19,127 nt of DNA from Oscillospiraceae bacterium. GTDB taxonomy: Bacteria > Bacillota > Clostridia > Oscillospirales > Ruminococcaceae. Shown here piece by piece: positions 7,062 to 14,115 of this stretch. The stretch lies in contig CAAEOA010000219.1 in NCBI GenBank assembly GCA_900757485.1, forward strand, positions 1 through 19,127. The letters run 5' to 3'. Position 1 is the first letter of the stretch. Every line of letters starts with the position of its first letter. Under the pieces are notes generated by a model that saw only the letters and a list, made by a program, of their open reading frames with translations, did not search any database and was not told where the DNA came from. The position numbers and the translations under genes were made by a program.

Positions 7062-7252
7062 AAAAAAACCTCGCTTTATATTATCAGTAAAGTCATGTTG
7101 GCAGAACAAATTCGTTTTCAATATGTTTTCACAACATACCAAAGGAAAAATCTGATCTTCCGATCTCATATTTACTATATCCCAAAACAGTCTTTCTGTC
7201 ACCCTACCCTGCAGTTTCTTCTCTCCACTGAAAATTTTGGGAAAGTAGAGCC

Positions 7253-7291
7253 AAAAATATTCACTCTACCGAAAGTAGAGTGAATATTTTT
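7253..7291. terminator. 17-bp perfect hairpin with T-tract (orphan terminator-like)
   Basis: AAAAATATTCACTCTAC (7253-7269) pairs perfectly with GTAGAGTGAATATTTTT (7275-7291) around a CGAAA loop. The arms end in A5/T5, so it could act as a terminator on both strands. No gene ends next to it: the nearest left gene (degV) starts leftward at 7061, and the small membrane gene starts rightward at 7609. The 10-mer GAAAGTAGAG also occurs just before it (7241-7250). It may insulate the degV promoter from the promoters to its right. Confidence 0.55.
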
Positions 7292-7296
7292 CGACA

Positions 7297-7325
7297 TTGT
7301 TTTATGCGACGGTTTGTGTTATAAT
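7297..7325 (+). promoter_or_regulatory. Promoter with extended -10, first copy
   Basis: TTGTTT (7297-7302), a 17-base spacer, and TATAAT (7320-7325) preceded by TGT make a good sigma-A promoter with an extended -10. Transcripts would run through the hairpin cluster towards the gene at 7609. Confidence 0.6.
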
Positions 7326-7576
7326 AAAAAGCAAAGTAGCTGCGTATGCAGCTACGCGCCGCATAAAATGCGGCTGGACGGCGCAACGCACCGTCGCTTT
7401 TCTATTGCAACAATAAATTGCGCTGCCTTTGCAGCGCTTCCGCCCACGGCGGTCATCAAAACTTTGTTTTGATGAATTTGTGTTATAATGTTTTTAAAAC
7501 ACGTTGCGTTTTAAAAACATTGTTATGCCGCTTCACTTCGTTTCGCAAAAAGTTTGCATAATAATAAAAAGCAAAG
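7313..7576 (+). repeat. Duplicated promoter-like repeats enclosing a hairpin cluster
   Basis: TTTGTGTTATAAT occurs at 7313-7325 and again at 7477-7489. ATAATAAAAAGCAAAG occurs at 7321-7336 and again at 7561-7576. In the first copy the two words overlap as one 24-base block; in the second they are separated by a 71-base hairpin-bearing insert. Between and around them lie successive hairpins: 7336-7355 (8 bp), 7358-7374 (7 bp), 7377-7395 (5 bp), 7403-7415 (5 bp), 7420-7437 (7 bp), 7440-7452 (5 bp), 7453-7475 (10 bp), 7487-7521 (14 bp) and 7545-7557 (5 bp). The whole stretch 7062-7608 shows no convincing gene. Confidence 0.65.
7477..7489 (+). promoter_or_regulatory. Second extended -10 promoter copy
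   Basis: TTTGTGTTATAAT repeats the extended -10 region of the upstream promoter. No good -35 box lies at the right spacing (TTGTTT at 7464-7469 is 14 bases away). A 14-bp hairpin (7487-7521) overlaps the expected transcription start. Confidence 0.35.
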
Positions 7577-7608
7577 ATTTTGACTTTTACGGAAAGGAAT
7601 CGATTTTT

Positions 7609-7794
7609 ATGGGACTAAAAGTTTTCAGCGCGCTTTTGCTGGTACTCGGTATCGTCAGCCTGATCGTCTGCGTTCTTCTTTTTTTGACTTCAGACTCTTC
7701 TCTCAGCCTCGTTTTAATGGTACTGTCTATCATAGCCAATGTTGCCGGTATCTCGATTCTCAGCTCTTCCTCAAGCAAAAACCGAAAAAAGTAA
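7609..7794 (+). CDS. 61-residue two-helix membrane protein
   Basis: This protein is not recognised. It has 61 residues with two hydrophobic helices (about 5-27, FSALLLVLGIVSLIVCVLLF, and about 33-52, LVLMVLSIIANVAGISIL) and a Ser-rich then basic tail SSSSSKNRKK, which should sit in the cytoplasm. An AAGGA ribosome site (7594-7598) lies 10 bases before the ATG; the longer open frame from 7504 runs through a hairpin and is not used. Two promoter-like elements lie upstream. Its stop codon abuts the stop of the leftward SLOG gene with no spacer, and no terminator is visible between them, so its transcript may run antisense into that gene. Confidence 0.6.
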   Translation: MGLKVFSALLLVLGIVSLIVCVLLFLTSDSSLSLVLMVLSIIANVAGISILSSSSSKNRKK

Positions 7795-8295
7795 TCAGCA
7801 TTGGATCACCACTACCCGATGCCCTGAAAGCAGCGCATCATTCAGCGTTTGCATTGTTCCGCCCCGACTGCCGTTAAATACGGCAATCAGATGCTCGGAA
7901 TGATCAAGCAGCCATTGATTGCGCGCCCGAAAGCATCCTTTGTAATAGCTGTCGCTCAGCACCGTGACGTAATCACAGCCTGCCAGCACGGCATCATATC
8001 GCTTTCGCCACATTTCGGGAAAGCGGTCAGCCTGTCCGGCAAACGGAATCACCGCCGTCAATAAAATATGGGGATAAAACTGCTTCAGCTCCAGCACAAT
8101 TTCGGCTGCCCAGAGATCAGCACCCATTGCCATTCCGCTTAGAAAGCAATTGCATCCTGCTTCGATTTTACCGATGACAGCTTCCCGCAGCTCTTGCTTG
8201 ATTCGTTGAATCCGAGCGCTGTCCTCCTGACCGCCGGCTGCAATTTTTTCAGGGCGGTGTCCGGTAAAGGCTACTGATTTTGCAATGTTAATCAT
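7795..8295 (-). CDS. SLOG/DUF1273 family nucleotide-binding-fold protein
   Basis: This is a small Rossmann-like protein of the DUF1273 (YpsA-like) group in the SLOG superfamily, whose members are thought to bind nucleotides or related ligands. Visible motifs are TGHRPEK at residues 11-17, the glycine-rich FLSGMAMGADLWAAE, MWRKRYDAVLAGCDYV and a C-terminal NGSRGGTMQTL segment similar to the phosphate-binding GGTxxT of the fold. ATG 8301 is too close to the ribosome site. ATG 8295 has GGAAAGGA (8304-8311) 8 bases upstream and gives 166 aa, so it is preferred. Related YpsA proteins influence cell division in some Firmicutes, but no such role can be read here. Confidence 0.87.
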   Translation of the reverse strand: MINIAKSVAFTGHRPEKIAAGGQEDSARIQRIKQELREAVIGKIEAGCNCFLSGMAMGADLWAAEIVLELKQFYPHILLTAVIPFAGQADRFPEMWRKRYDAVLAGCDYVTVLSDSYYKGCFRARNQWLLDHSEHLIAVFNGSRGGTMQTLNDALLSGHRVVVIQC

Positions 8296-8355
8296 CCGCA
8301 TATTCCTTTCCTGCCGCCAAGCGCGGTTATCCTCCGTTATCCTGTTTGTTTTTTT

Positions 8356-8397
8356 AAAGGAGGTCGCATCGTTACGCTATACTTGGACGGGCGGTGT
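8356..8397 (-). other. 16S rRNA 3'-end-like segments, collinear (possible relic)
   Basis: Read on the minus strand, four short words occur in the order found at the 3' end of bacterial 16S rRNA: ACACCGCCCGTC (8397-8386), AAGT (8384-8381), CGTAAC (8376-8371) and ACCTCCTTT (8364-8356). In 16S these are the two strands of the decoding-site base of helix 44 and the anti-Shine-Dalgarno tail. The intervening rRNA is missing. On the plus strand the same place shows AAAGGAGGT, a perfect ribosome site with no start codon at a usable distance. Chance similarity is not excluded. Confidence 0.35.
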
Positions 8398-8547
8398 ATA
8401 TCCGTCTGCCTGATATGATTTTTTCAAAAATATCATTTATCGTTTTTCTTTAAAATCACAAACAAATGTTTGTTTTAAATTATATTTTAATATTATTTCT
8501 ATTTTATGTATAAATAATTACATTTTTATGAAAGGGCGTCCTTCCGA

Positions 8548-9729
8548 TTGAATAAATTATTAAAAAGAACATGGGCAGAAATTAATCTTGATCATCTGGA
8601 GTATAATATTAACAGTCTGCGCGGTTGTCTTCCGAAAAGCACAGATTTGATGGCAATTGTAAAAGCCGACGCTTACGGGCACGGCGACAAAGCAATTGTC
8701 ACCGAGCTTTGCCGGCTGGGCATCCGCTTTTTCGGCGTTTCCAATCTGGAGGAAGCACTTTCTCTCCGCAATGCCGGCGCAGACGGGGATATTCTGATTT
8801 TAGGCGTTACCCCCGCAGAATATGCCGACGTCCTGGCACAGCAAAATATCAGCCAGAGCGTGTTTTGCACCGAATATGCGGAAAAACTCAGCCAAGCGGC
8901 TGCCACTGCCGGTGTTACGGTAAAATGCCATCTGAAAATCGATACCGGCATGGGACGCATCGGATTTGTCAACCAACTCGATTCCGATGCCACCCAAGAA
9001 GTGTTATCGGTCTGCAAGCTGCAAAATCTCTCCTTTGAAGGCATCTTCTCTCATTTTTCGGTGGCGGATGAGCTGAGTCCGGAATCGCTTGACTATACCG
9101 ACGCCCAGCAAAATGCCTTCAACAGCCTGGTACAGCGATTGCAGGAATCCGGCATCCGCTTTCACCATATCCATCTTCAAAACAGCGCCGGCATCATTCG
9201 GCATCCCAATCCGCTCTGCAATTTAGCTCGGATGGGAATTTCCATGTACGGCTTATCTCCCAGCGGCGACTTTCAGGATATATTGCCGGTCAAACCGTTG
9301 ATGGAGCTGAAAACCATCGTAACCATGGTCAAGGAGATTCCGCCCGGACGCTCGGTAAGCTACGGCAGAAACTTTATTTCGGATCGCCCCATGCGGATTG
9401 CCACCGTCCCGATCGGTTATGCTGACGGGTACCACCGTGCGCTCTCGGGACGGGGAAAAATGCTGCTGCACGGCAAACCTGCCAATATTCTCGGCAAGGT
9501 CTGCATGGATCAGCTGATGCTGGACGTTACCGATATCCCGCAGGCGAAAGCCGGAGACATTGTGACGGTATTCGGGCATTCAGAGGACAATTTCCTTTCG
9601 GTAGATGAAGTTGCCTCCCTTGCAAATACAATTAACTATGAAATTATCTGCGACATCAGCAAACGGGTTCCCCGGGTTTATCTCCGGGGAGGAGAAACCG
9701 TTGAGATTGTAGATTACCTGCGCCGCTGA
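8548..9729 (+). CDS. alr: Alanine racemase
   Basis: This PLP enzyme interconverts L- and D-alanine, supplying D-alanine for peptidoglycan in the cytoplasm. The 393-residue length is typical. The PLP lysine is K39 in AIVKADAYGHG, and the second catalytic residue is Tyr272 in SVSYGRNF. Other family landmarks are HLKIDTGMGRIGF, FSHFSVADE, HLQNSAGI, ARMGISMYGL, IGYADGYHR and KVCMDQLMLDVTD. The gene begins with TTG, since the in-frame sequence has no suitable ATG and the ATG at 8528 is out of frame. AAAGGG (8531-8536) lies 11 bases upstream. The upstream 130 bases are very AT-rich and contain a 16-bp inverted repeat (8458-8473, ACAAACA/TGTTTGT) that could be an operator. It appears monocistronic. 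Confidence 0.97.
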   Translation: MNKLLKRTWAEINLDHLEYNINSLRGCLPKSTDLMAIVKADAYGHGDKAIVTELCRLGIRFFGVSNLEEALSLRNAGADGDILILGVTPAEYADVLAQQNISQSVFCTEYAEKLSQAAATAGVTVKCHLKIDTGMGRIGFVNQLDSDATQEVLSVCKLQNLSFEGIFSHFSVADELSPESLDYTDAQQNAFNSLVQRLQESGIRFHHIHLQNSAGIIRHPNPLCNLARMGISMYGLSPSGDFQDILPVKPLMELKTIVTMVKEIPPGRSVSYGRNFISDRPMRIATVPIGYADGYHRALSGRGKMLLHGKPANILGKVCMDQLMLDVTDIPQAKAGDIVTVFGHSEDNFLSVDEVASLANTINYEIICDISKRVPRVYLRGGETVEIVDYLRR

Positions 9730-9757
9730 GAGAAACCACTTGTTCACATTTGCCTTA

Positions 9758-9786
9758 TTGATTCGAACTTCCCGATATGGTAAAAT
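9758..9786 (+). promoter_or_regulatory. Promoter for the Cys-rich protein gene
   Basis: TTGATT (9758-9763) and TAAAAT (9781-9786) are spaced by 17 bases, with TGG at the extended -10 position. The start of transcription would fall about 130 bases before the ATG at 9922. The rest of the leader shows no clear riboswitch or terminator. Confidence 0.5.
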
Positions 9787-9921
9787 AAAGATATTGACAG
9801 GCTTTGTCCAACCGGAAATTTCTCTTTTTTTTGTTTTTCTATGCACGAATTCGCCGTTTCCTCATAATATGTATTGAGGCTTTGATTTCACAACCTTAAT
9901 CATGATATTAGGAGGATTATT

Positions 9922-10746
9922 ATGGCTGATACGAATTTCAACTCTGCGAATCATGCAAATTGCTTTAAAGAAGCGGTCTGCATCAATGCAGGCAGAGTGT
10001 ACGACAGCTGCAGTGACAAAGACTGCCTGGAGGATTTGCAGATTCTTTTCACCAATCAGACGCAGCCGATTATCGACAATGCGCTGAGCGTGAAATGCCG
10101 AAGAGTAGAAGTGCTCAATGTTTTCCTCGATGTAGAGCCGATTCCATTCAATAAAGGCTTTTACTCGGTTGACATGACCTTTTTCTTCAAGGTACATATC
10201 GATGCATACACCTCTCCGCTTGAGTGTCCGACCCCTGTCTGCGGCGTTGCAATTTTTAGCAAAAAAGTAATTTTGTACGGCAGCGAAGGCGGTGTAAAAG
10301 TGTTCACATCCGAAGGAACCTGCTGCCACAAGAAAGATCGCTGCGGCAACTCCCCCGCAAACACCCCGAAAGCCAGTGTTCAGGTCGTTAATCCGATCTG
10401 TCTCGCCTGCAAACTTTGCGACTATTGTCCGGAAAAATGCGGCTGTTTCGCTTCTGCGGTTCCCACAGGCATCTCTGAGGACTTTGAGGGCGAATTTACC
10501 GCTTGTGTTCCCGAAAAGATTGTGCTGATTACAATCGGCATGTTCTCGATCTGCCAGATCGAACGCTCTGTTCAGATGATGGTTCCGGTATACGATTTCT
10601 GCATCCCGGATAAAGAATGTGTTACAACCACCGACGATCCCTGCGAGCTGTTCCAGAGAATCAAATTCCCGGTCAACGAGTTCTTCCCGCCCAGATTAAA
10701 CGATCTGGATTGCGAAGACCCCACTGCTTCTGACTTTGAATGCTAA
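9922..10746 (+). CDS. Conserved-type cysteine-rich hypothetical protein
   Basis: This protein is not assigned to a named family. It has 274 residues, of which 23 are cysteine, spread along the whole length and including the last residue. There is no signal peptide or membrane helix. The N-terminal CFKEAVCINAGRVYDSCSDK (residues 14-33) followed by DCLEDLQ looks like the signature of a Clostridia protein group that I recall as hypothetical. The middle is rich in beta-type sequence (VLNVFLDVEPIPFN, FFFKVHIDAYT), and a cluster ICLACKLCDYCPEKCGC (about 163-179) could bind metal or form disulfides. A perfect AGGAGG (9910-9915) lies 6 bases before the ATG. A spore-coat or surface role is only a guess from composition. 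A strong hairpin follows the stop. Confidence 0.75.
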   Translation: MADTNFNSANHANCFKEAVCINAGRVYDSCSDKDCLEDLQILFTNQTQPIIDNALSVKCRRVEVLNVFLDVEPIPFNKGFYSVDMTFFFKVHIDAYTSPLECPTPVCGVAIFSKKVILYGSEGGVKVFTSEGTCCHKKDRCGNSPANTPKASVQVVNPICLACKLCDYCPEKCGCFASAVPTGISEDFEGEFTACVPEKIVLITIGMFSICQIERSVQMMVPVYDFCIPDKECVTTTDDPCELFQRIKFPVNEFFPPRLNDLDCEDPTASDFEC

Positions 10747-10751
10747 ACACC

Positions 10752-10784
10752 CGGATTGCAGAAAGCTCAGCTTTCTGCAATCCG
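10752..10784 (+). terminator. 15-bp hairpin after the Cys-rich gene, without T-run
   Basis: CGGATTGCAGAAAGC (10752-10766) pairs perfectly with GCTTTCTGCAATCCG (10770-10784) around a TCA loop, starting 6 bases after the stop codon. The position fits a terminator, but the following bases (TATCCCTGCT) have no T-tract. It may act as an mRNA-end stabiliser or a weak terminator. Confidence 0.5.
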
Positions 10785-10838
10785 TATCCCTGCTACTCGG
10801 ACAAGCTTTAGATTTCTGAAAAGGACTGATGATATCTT

Positions 10839-11654
10839 ATGAAAGTCATTTTATTGGCGCATACGCCCGATCCCGAAAAAACCATTGCCTGTGCGGCAAA
10901 GCTATGCTATTCCAGCAGCGGCATTGATTCGCTGTACGACAGTCTGACCGAAGAAAAGGCAGCCGACTTCGTAGAGATGCTTGCCGGCATGGGACACGAA
11001 AGTCCGATTGAACACGTTTCCTTTACCTTCGGAATAGAGGGCATTTCCCGTGCCTGCAGCCATCAATTAGTGCGGCATCGGCTCGCTTCTTACAGCCAAA
11101 AAAGCCAACGGTATGTCAGCGAAACACAGTTTTCCTATGTCACTCCTCCGGCTGTCTCGGCGGCTCCCGAAACGGACAAGCTGTACCGGGAAACAATGGA
11201 AATGATCCAACAGTCTTACGAAAAACTCCGCAGCGCCATTGTGGAAAAAGAAATCGCCGCCTTTGCCCGGGAAAACGGAATCGAACTTCCGTCTGAAACC
11301 GAACCGACGGTATATTTTAAAGAAAATTATAAAAAAGAATACAATGCGTTCCTGAAAAAAGCGCAGGAGGACGCGCGTTTTGTTTTGCCGAATGCCTGCG
11401 AGACATCGATTATCGTCACCATGAACGCAAGAAGCCTGTACAATTTCTTCTCTCATCGTTGCTGCAACCGTGCACAATGGGAAATCAAGGCTGTTGCCGA
11501 TGAAATGCTGCGGCTGGTACGGGAGGTCGCACCGACTTTGTTCCGAAATGCAGGGCCGAGCTGTGTTAAAGGAGGCTGTCCCGAAGGAAAAATGTCCTGC
11601 GGAAAAATTTCCGAAATGCGGGCGTATTATCGCGGAACAGACGTCAAATACTAA
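10839..11654 (+). CDS. thyX: Flavin-dependent thymidylate synthase
   Basis: ThyX makes dTMP from dUMP with methylene-tetrahydrofolate and FAD/NADPH, releasing tetrahydrofolate rather than dihydrofolate. The defining motif RHRx7S is visible at residues 79-89 (RHRLASYSQKS) followed by QRYVSE. The N-terminal TPDPEKTIACAAKLCYSS, the HESPIEHVSFTFGIEG segment, LPNACETSIIVTMNARSL and FFSHRCCNRAQWEI also match. The 271 residues are in the normal range for the longer Clostridia forms. A C-terminal extension with CVKGGCPEGKMSCGK resembles a Cys-rich tail. AAGGA lies 13 bases before the ATG. It leads a rightward cluster whose last gene also acts on one-carbon folates. Confidence 0.97.
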   Translation: MKVILLAHTPDPEKTIACAAKLCYSSSGIDSLYDSLTEEKAADFVEMLAGMGHESPIEHVSFTFGIEGISRACSHQLVRHRLASYSQKSQRYVSETQFSYVTPPAVSAAPETDKLYRETMEMIQQSYEKLRSAIVEKEIAAFARENGIELPSETEPTVYFKENYKKEYNAFLKKAQEDARFVLPNACETSIIVTMNARSLYNFFSHRCCNRAQWEIKAVADEMLRLVREVAPTLFRNAGPSCVKGGCPEGKMSCGKISEMRAYYRGTDVKY

Positions 11655-11747
11655 AAACAACCGATCAATCGACAAATCAAGGACAATAAAACATGAATCC
11701 CAAATAAAAAGACGAACGGATTCGTACCAATACAAAGGGTGAATTTT

Positions 11748-12629
11748 TTGCTGAATTTTAAACCGATTACCATAGAAGATCGAGAATGGGCAATCCCTCT
11801 TTTAAAAGCCTCTGATTTTCAAGGAAGTGAATATTCTTTCACCGGCAACTATATCTGGGGCGTACAGTATAATATCAACGTCTGCCGCTTTCAAGACCGG
11901 TACATGGTCTATTCCGGCAAACACCATCCGAGTTTTCTCTTTCCCGCCGAAAGCTCTGATTTGACCGAAGCGGTAGAGGCACTGCTGCAATATTGCCGGG
12001 AGTCGGACGTTCCGTTTCGGATGCACGGCATTTGTGAGTCGGCAAAAGCTGAATTGGAAAATGCTTTTCCGGGAAGATTTCGGTTCGAGGAAGATCGTAA
12101 TAATTTCGACTACATCTACACCTCCGAAAGTTTGATCTCGCTTTCCGGAAAGAAACTTCACGGCAAGCGCAATCACATCAATCAGTTTAAGCTAAACGAC
12201 TGGAGCTTTGAACAAATCACTCCTGAAACCCGAGAGGAATGTCTTGAAATGAACGCCAAATGGTGCGCAGCCAACGGCTGTTCCGAAGATGCCGGCAAAC
12301 AGAAAGAAGTCTGCGCGGTTCGCAAGGCGTTTCGCCATTATGATGTTCTGGGACTGGTGGGCGGCATCCTTCGGGTAGACGGCGAGATTGTCGGATATAC
12401 TTTGGGGGAACCCCTCAACTCCGATACTTTTGTCGTTCACATTGAAAAGGCTTTTTCCGAAGTTCGGGGCGCTTACCCAACCATCAACAATCAGTTTGTT
12501 TCTCATTGTGCATCAAACTTCACATATGTTAACCGTGAGGAAGACATGGGACTGGAAGGGCTGCGCAAAGCAAAGCTATCTTATCAACCCGAAATTTTGC
12601 TGACAAAATACACAGCAGTGTTGATGTAA
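11748..12629 (+). CDS. DUF2156 (LPG synthase C-terminal-like) GNAT-fold protein
   Basis: This protein matches the DUF2156 family, related to the GNAT-like catalytic domain of lysyl-phosphatidylglycerol synthases and Fem-type aminoacyl transferases. Its substrate is unknown here. Typical features are the N-terminal FKPITIEDREWAIPLLK, SFTGNYIWG, the KKLHGKRNHINQF segment (about 137-149), VGGILRVDGEIVGYTLGE and the C-terminal NREEDMGLEGLRKAKLSYQP. The open frame allows GTG 11739, but that codon sits inside the ribosome site AAAGGGTGA (11734-11742). TTG 11748 has correct spacing and begins MLNFKPI as in relatives, giving 293 aa. It follows thyX by 93 bases and precedes a second GNAT-type gene by 21 bases, so the two may act together. 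Confidence 0.85.
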   Translation: MLNFKPITIEDREWAIPLLKASDFQGSEYSFTGNYIWGVQYNINVCRFQDRYMVYSGKHHPSFLFPAESSDLTEAVEALLQYCRESDVPFRMHGICESAKAELENAFPGRFRFEEDRNNFDYIYTSESLISLSGKKLHGKRNHINQFKLNDWSFEQITPETREECLEMNAKWCAANGCSEDAGKQKEVCAVRKAFRHYDVLGLVGGILRVDGEIVGYTLGEPLNSDTFVVHIEKAFSEVRGAYPTINNQFVSHCASNFTYVNREEDMGLEGLRKAKLSYQPEILLTKYTAVLM

Positions 12630-12650
12630 CAAAAAGAACAGGTGATGCTT

Positions 12651-13511
12651 ATGTTAGACTGTGCAGGCAAACAGGACATTCCTTTTCTCAAACAAATCTG
12701 GAAGGAATGCTTCGGCGACTCCGACCGGTATATTACCCGGTATTTTGACACGCTGTTTGACCGTATTACGATTGCAGTCAGACGATCAGGCGGTATTCCG
12801 GTATCCATGGTTTCAATGCTGCCGGTAAGCCTGTGCACCCCTGACGGCGACTATCCCGGTCACTATATCTATGCCGCCGCTACTGCCAAAGCGTTTGAAG
12901 GGAAAGGATATATGTCTGAGCTGCTCGACTATGCTTGCAGCTTTGCCGCCGAAAGAGGAGATTGTTTTTCCTGCCTGATACCGGCAACACCAAGTCTGTT
13001 CACTTTCTATCAAAGGCGGGAATATCGCACCGCATCTTATAAAAACATGAAGTTTATTTCTCTTTCATCCCGATTGCTGCTTGCCGACTCAGAGTCAGCC
13101 GGTCTGCTCACCGATTTAGAGGAAGATGCGTTTTTTGCGCGCCGTCGAAGCTTTTTAAAAAAGCAAGACGCATCGGTCGTTTTCGGCGAGCAATATTTCC
13201 CTTACCTGTACCTGGAAATGCAAAACGCGGGAGTTTTTGTGACAGGAGTCGGCGAGACGGATTATGCTGTTTGCTATCCCGACCGCGGATTGTTGACAGT
13301 GAAGGAGACTTCTCTTTCAGAGCAAGCGCTGACCGAATGCCTTCCCGCTCTTTTAAAACGATTTCACTGTGCGGAAGCGGTGGCAATCTTTCCGACAACA
13401 GAGGACTCCTTCTCCCACAACATCAAACCGCACGGTATGATTCGCCCCTTGTCCTCTTTTCCGATTTCACTGAAAACGGTCCATCCGTATATGGGATTAA
13501 TGATGGACTGA
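12651..13511 (+). CDS. GNAT family N-acetyltransferase
   Basis: This protein is a GNAT acyltransferase with an acetyl-CoA-binding motif in YAAATAKAFEGKGYMSELL (residues 74-92, with the GxG-type loop at G84 and G86). It is longer (286 aa) than simple GNATs, with a C-terminal half that could be a second GNAT-like or sterol-carrier-like domain as in Eis-type enzymes. The substrate is unknown. The open frame begins at GTG 12642, but AGGTGA (12640-12645) is the ribosome site. ATG 12651, 5 bases further on, is the better start. It is 21 bases after the DUF2156 gene and 49 bases before the DJ-1 gene. Confidence 0.85.
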   Translation: MLDCAGKQDIPFLKQIWKECFGDSDRYITRYFDTLFDRITIAVRRSGGIPVSMVSMLPVSLCTPDGDYPGHYIYAAATAKAFEGKGYMSELLDYACSFAAERGDCFSCLIPATPSLFTFYQRREYRTASYKNMKFISLSSRLLLADSESAGLLTDLEEDAFFARRRSFLKKQDASVVFGEQYFPYLYLEMQNAGVFVTGVGETDYAVCYPDRGLLTVKETSLSEQALTECLPALLKRFHCAEAVAIFPTTEDSFSHNIKPHGMIRPLSSFPISLKTVHPYMGLMMD

Positions 13512-13560
13512 TAAAACGCTATACAGAAAGGTGGTTGCGTGCGTTTGCGCGTATAAACAC

Positions 13561-14115
13561 ATGATGATTTATCTTTTTCTCGCGCCCGGATTTGAAGAAG
13601 TGGAGGCGCTTACCCCCGCAGATTATCTCAGACGCTGTGAGTTGGAGCTGAAACTGGTCGGCGTCGGCGGAAAAAACATCACCGGCTCTCACGGCATTAC
13701 CGTGACCTGTGACATGACGGCGGAGGAAGCTGCTGCGGCTGCTGCCGAGCAGCTTCCCGAAATGATCATTCTGCCCGGCGGCATGCCGGGTACCCGCAAT
13801 CTGGAGCAATCCGAAACGGTCACCAAAATAATTACAGACTGCTATCAGGCAGGCAAAAAAATTGCCGCCATCTGTGCCGCCCCCTCGGTATTGGGGCATA
13901 TGGGCTTGCTAAACGGCAAACGAGCCGTTTGCTTTCCCGGCTTTGAGCAGGAGCTTTCCGGGGCAGAAATTGTATCTGAACCGGTTGTTGCCGACGGCAA
14001 TATCATTACCTCAAAAGGCGCCGGAACTGCAAATCATTTTGCATTTGCGCTGGTTGCCTCTTTGCTCGGACAAGAGCGTGCAGATTCTCTGAAGGCGGCT
14101 CTGCAATGGGAGTAA
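13561..14115 (+). CDS. DJ-1/PfpI family protein
   Basis: This protein is of the DJ-1/YajL group of the class I glutamine-amidotransferase-like superfamily. Members act as redox-sensing, glyoxalase or protein-repair factors, and the exact activity is debated. The reactive cysteine is C105 in AAICAAPSVLG, at the nucleophile elbow. The conserved Glu is E15 in PGFEEVEA, matching E18 of human DJ-1. TANHFAFALV carries the family histidine. The start is uncertain: ATG 13561 or 13564 fits homologues (MIYLFLAPGF), but the AAGGTGG site (13528-13534) is 26 bases away, and GTG 13531 falls inside it. The gene overlaps the cyclo-ligase by 10 bases, so they are translationally coupled. Confidence 0.9.
   Translation: MMIYLFLAPGFEEVEALTPADYLRRCELELKLVGVGGKNITGSHGITVTCDMTAEEAAAAAAEQLPEMIILPGGMPGTRNLEQSETVTKIITDCYQAGKKIAAICAAPSVLGHMGLLNGKRAVCFPGFEQELSGAEIVSEPVVADGNIITSKGAGTANHFAFALVASLLGQERADSLKAALQWE

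Noticed and set aside
7062..7202. N-terminal extension of DegV by 47 residues
   Set aside because: The ATG at 7061 has a well-spaced GCGAGG and starts like family members; the extension shows no conserved pattern.
7336..7557. CRISPR array or integron attC array
   Set aside because: The hairpins have different sequences and lengths and no constant repeat/spacer period; no cas or integrase gene is present.
9794..9799. TTGACA as a -35 box before the Cys-rich gene
   Set aside because: No -10 hexamer lies at 16-18 bases downstream; the promoter at 9758-9786 is better.
11067..11735. Minus-strand open frame of 222 codons opposite thyX
   Set aside because: It lies over the certain thyX gene and encodes a Phe/Arg-rich low-quality sequence without family features.
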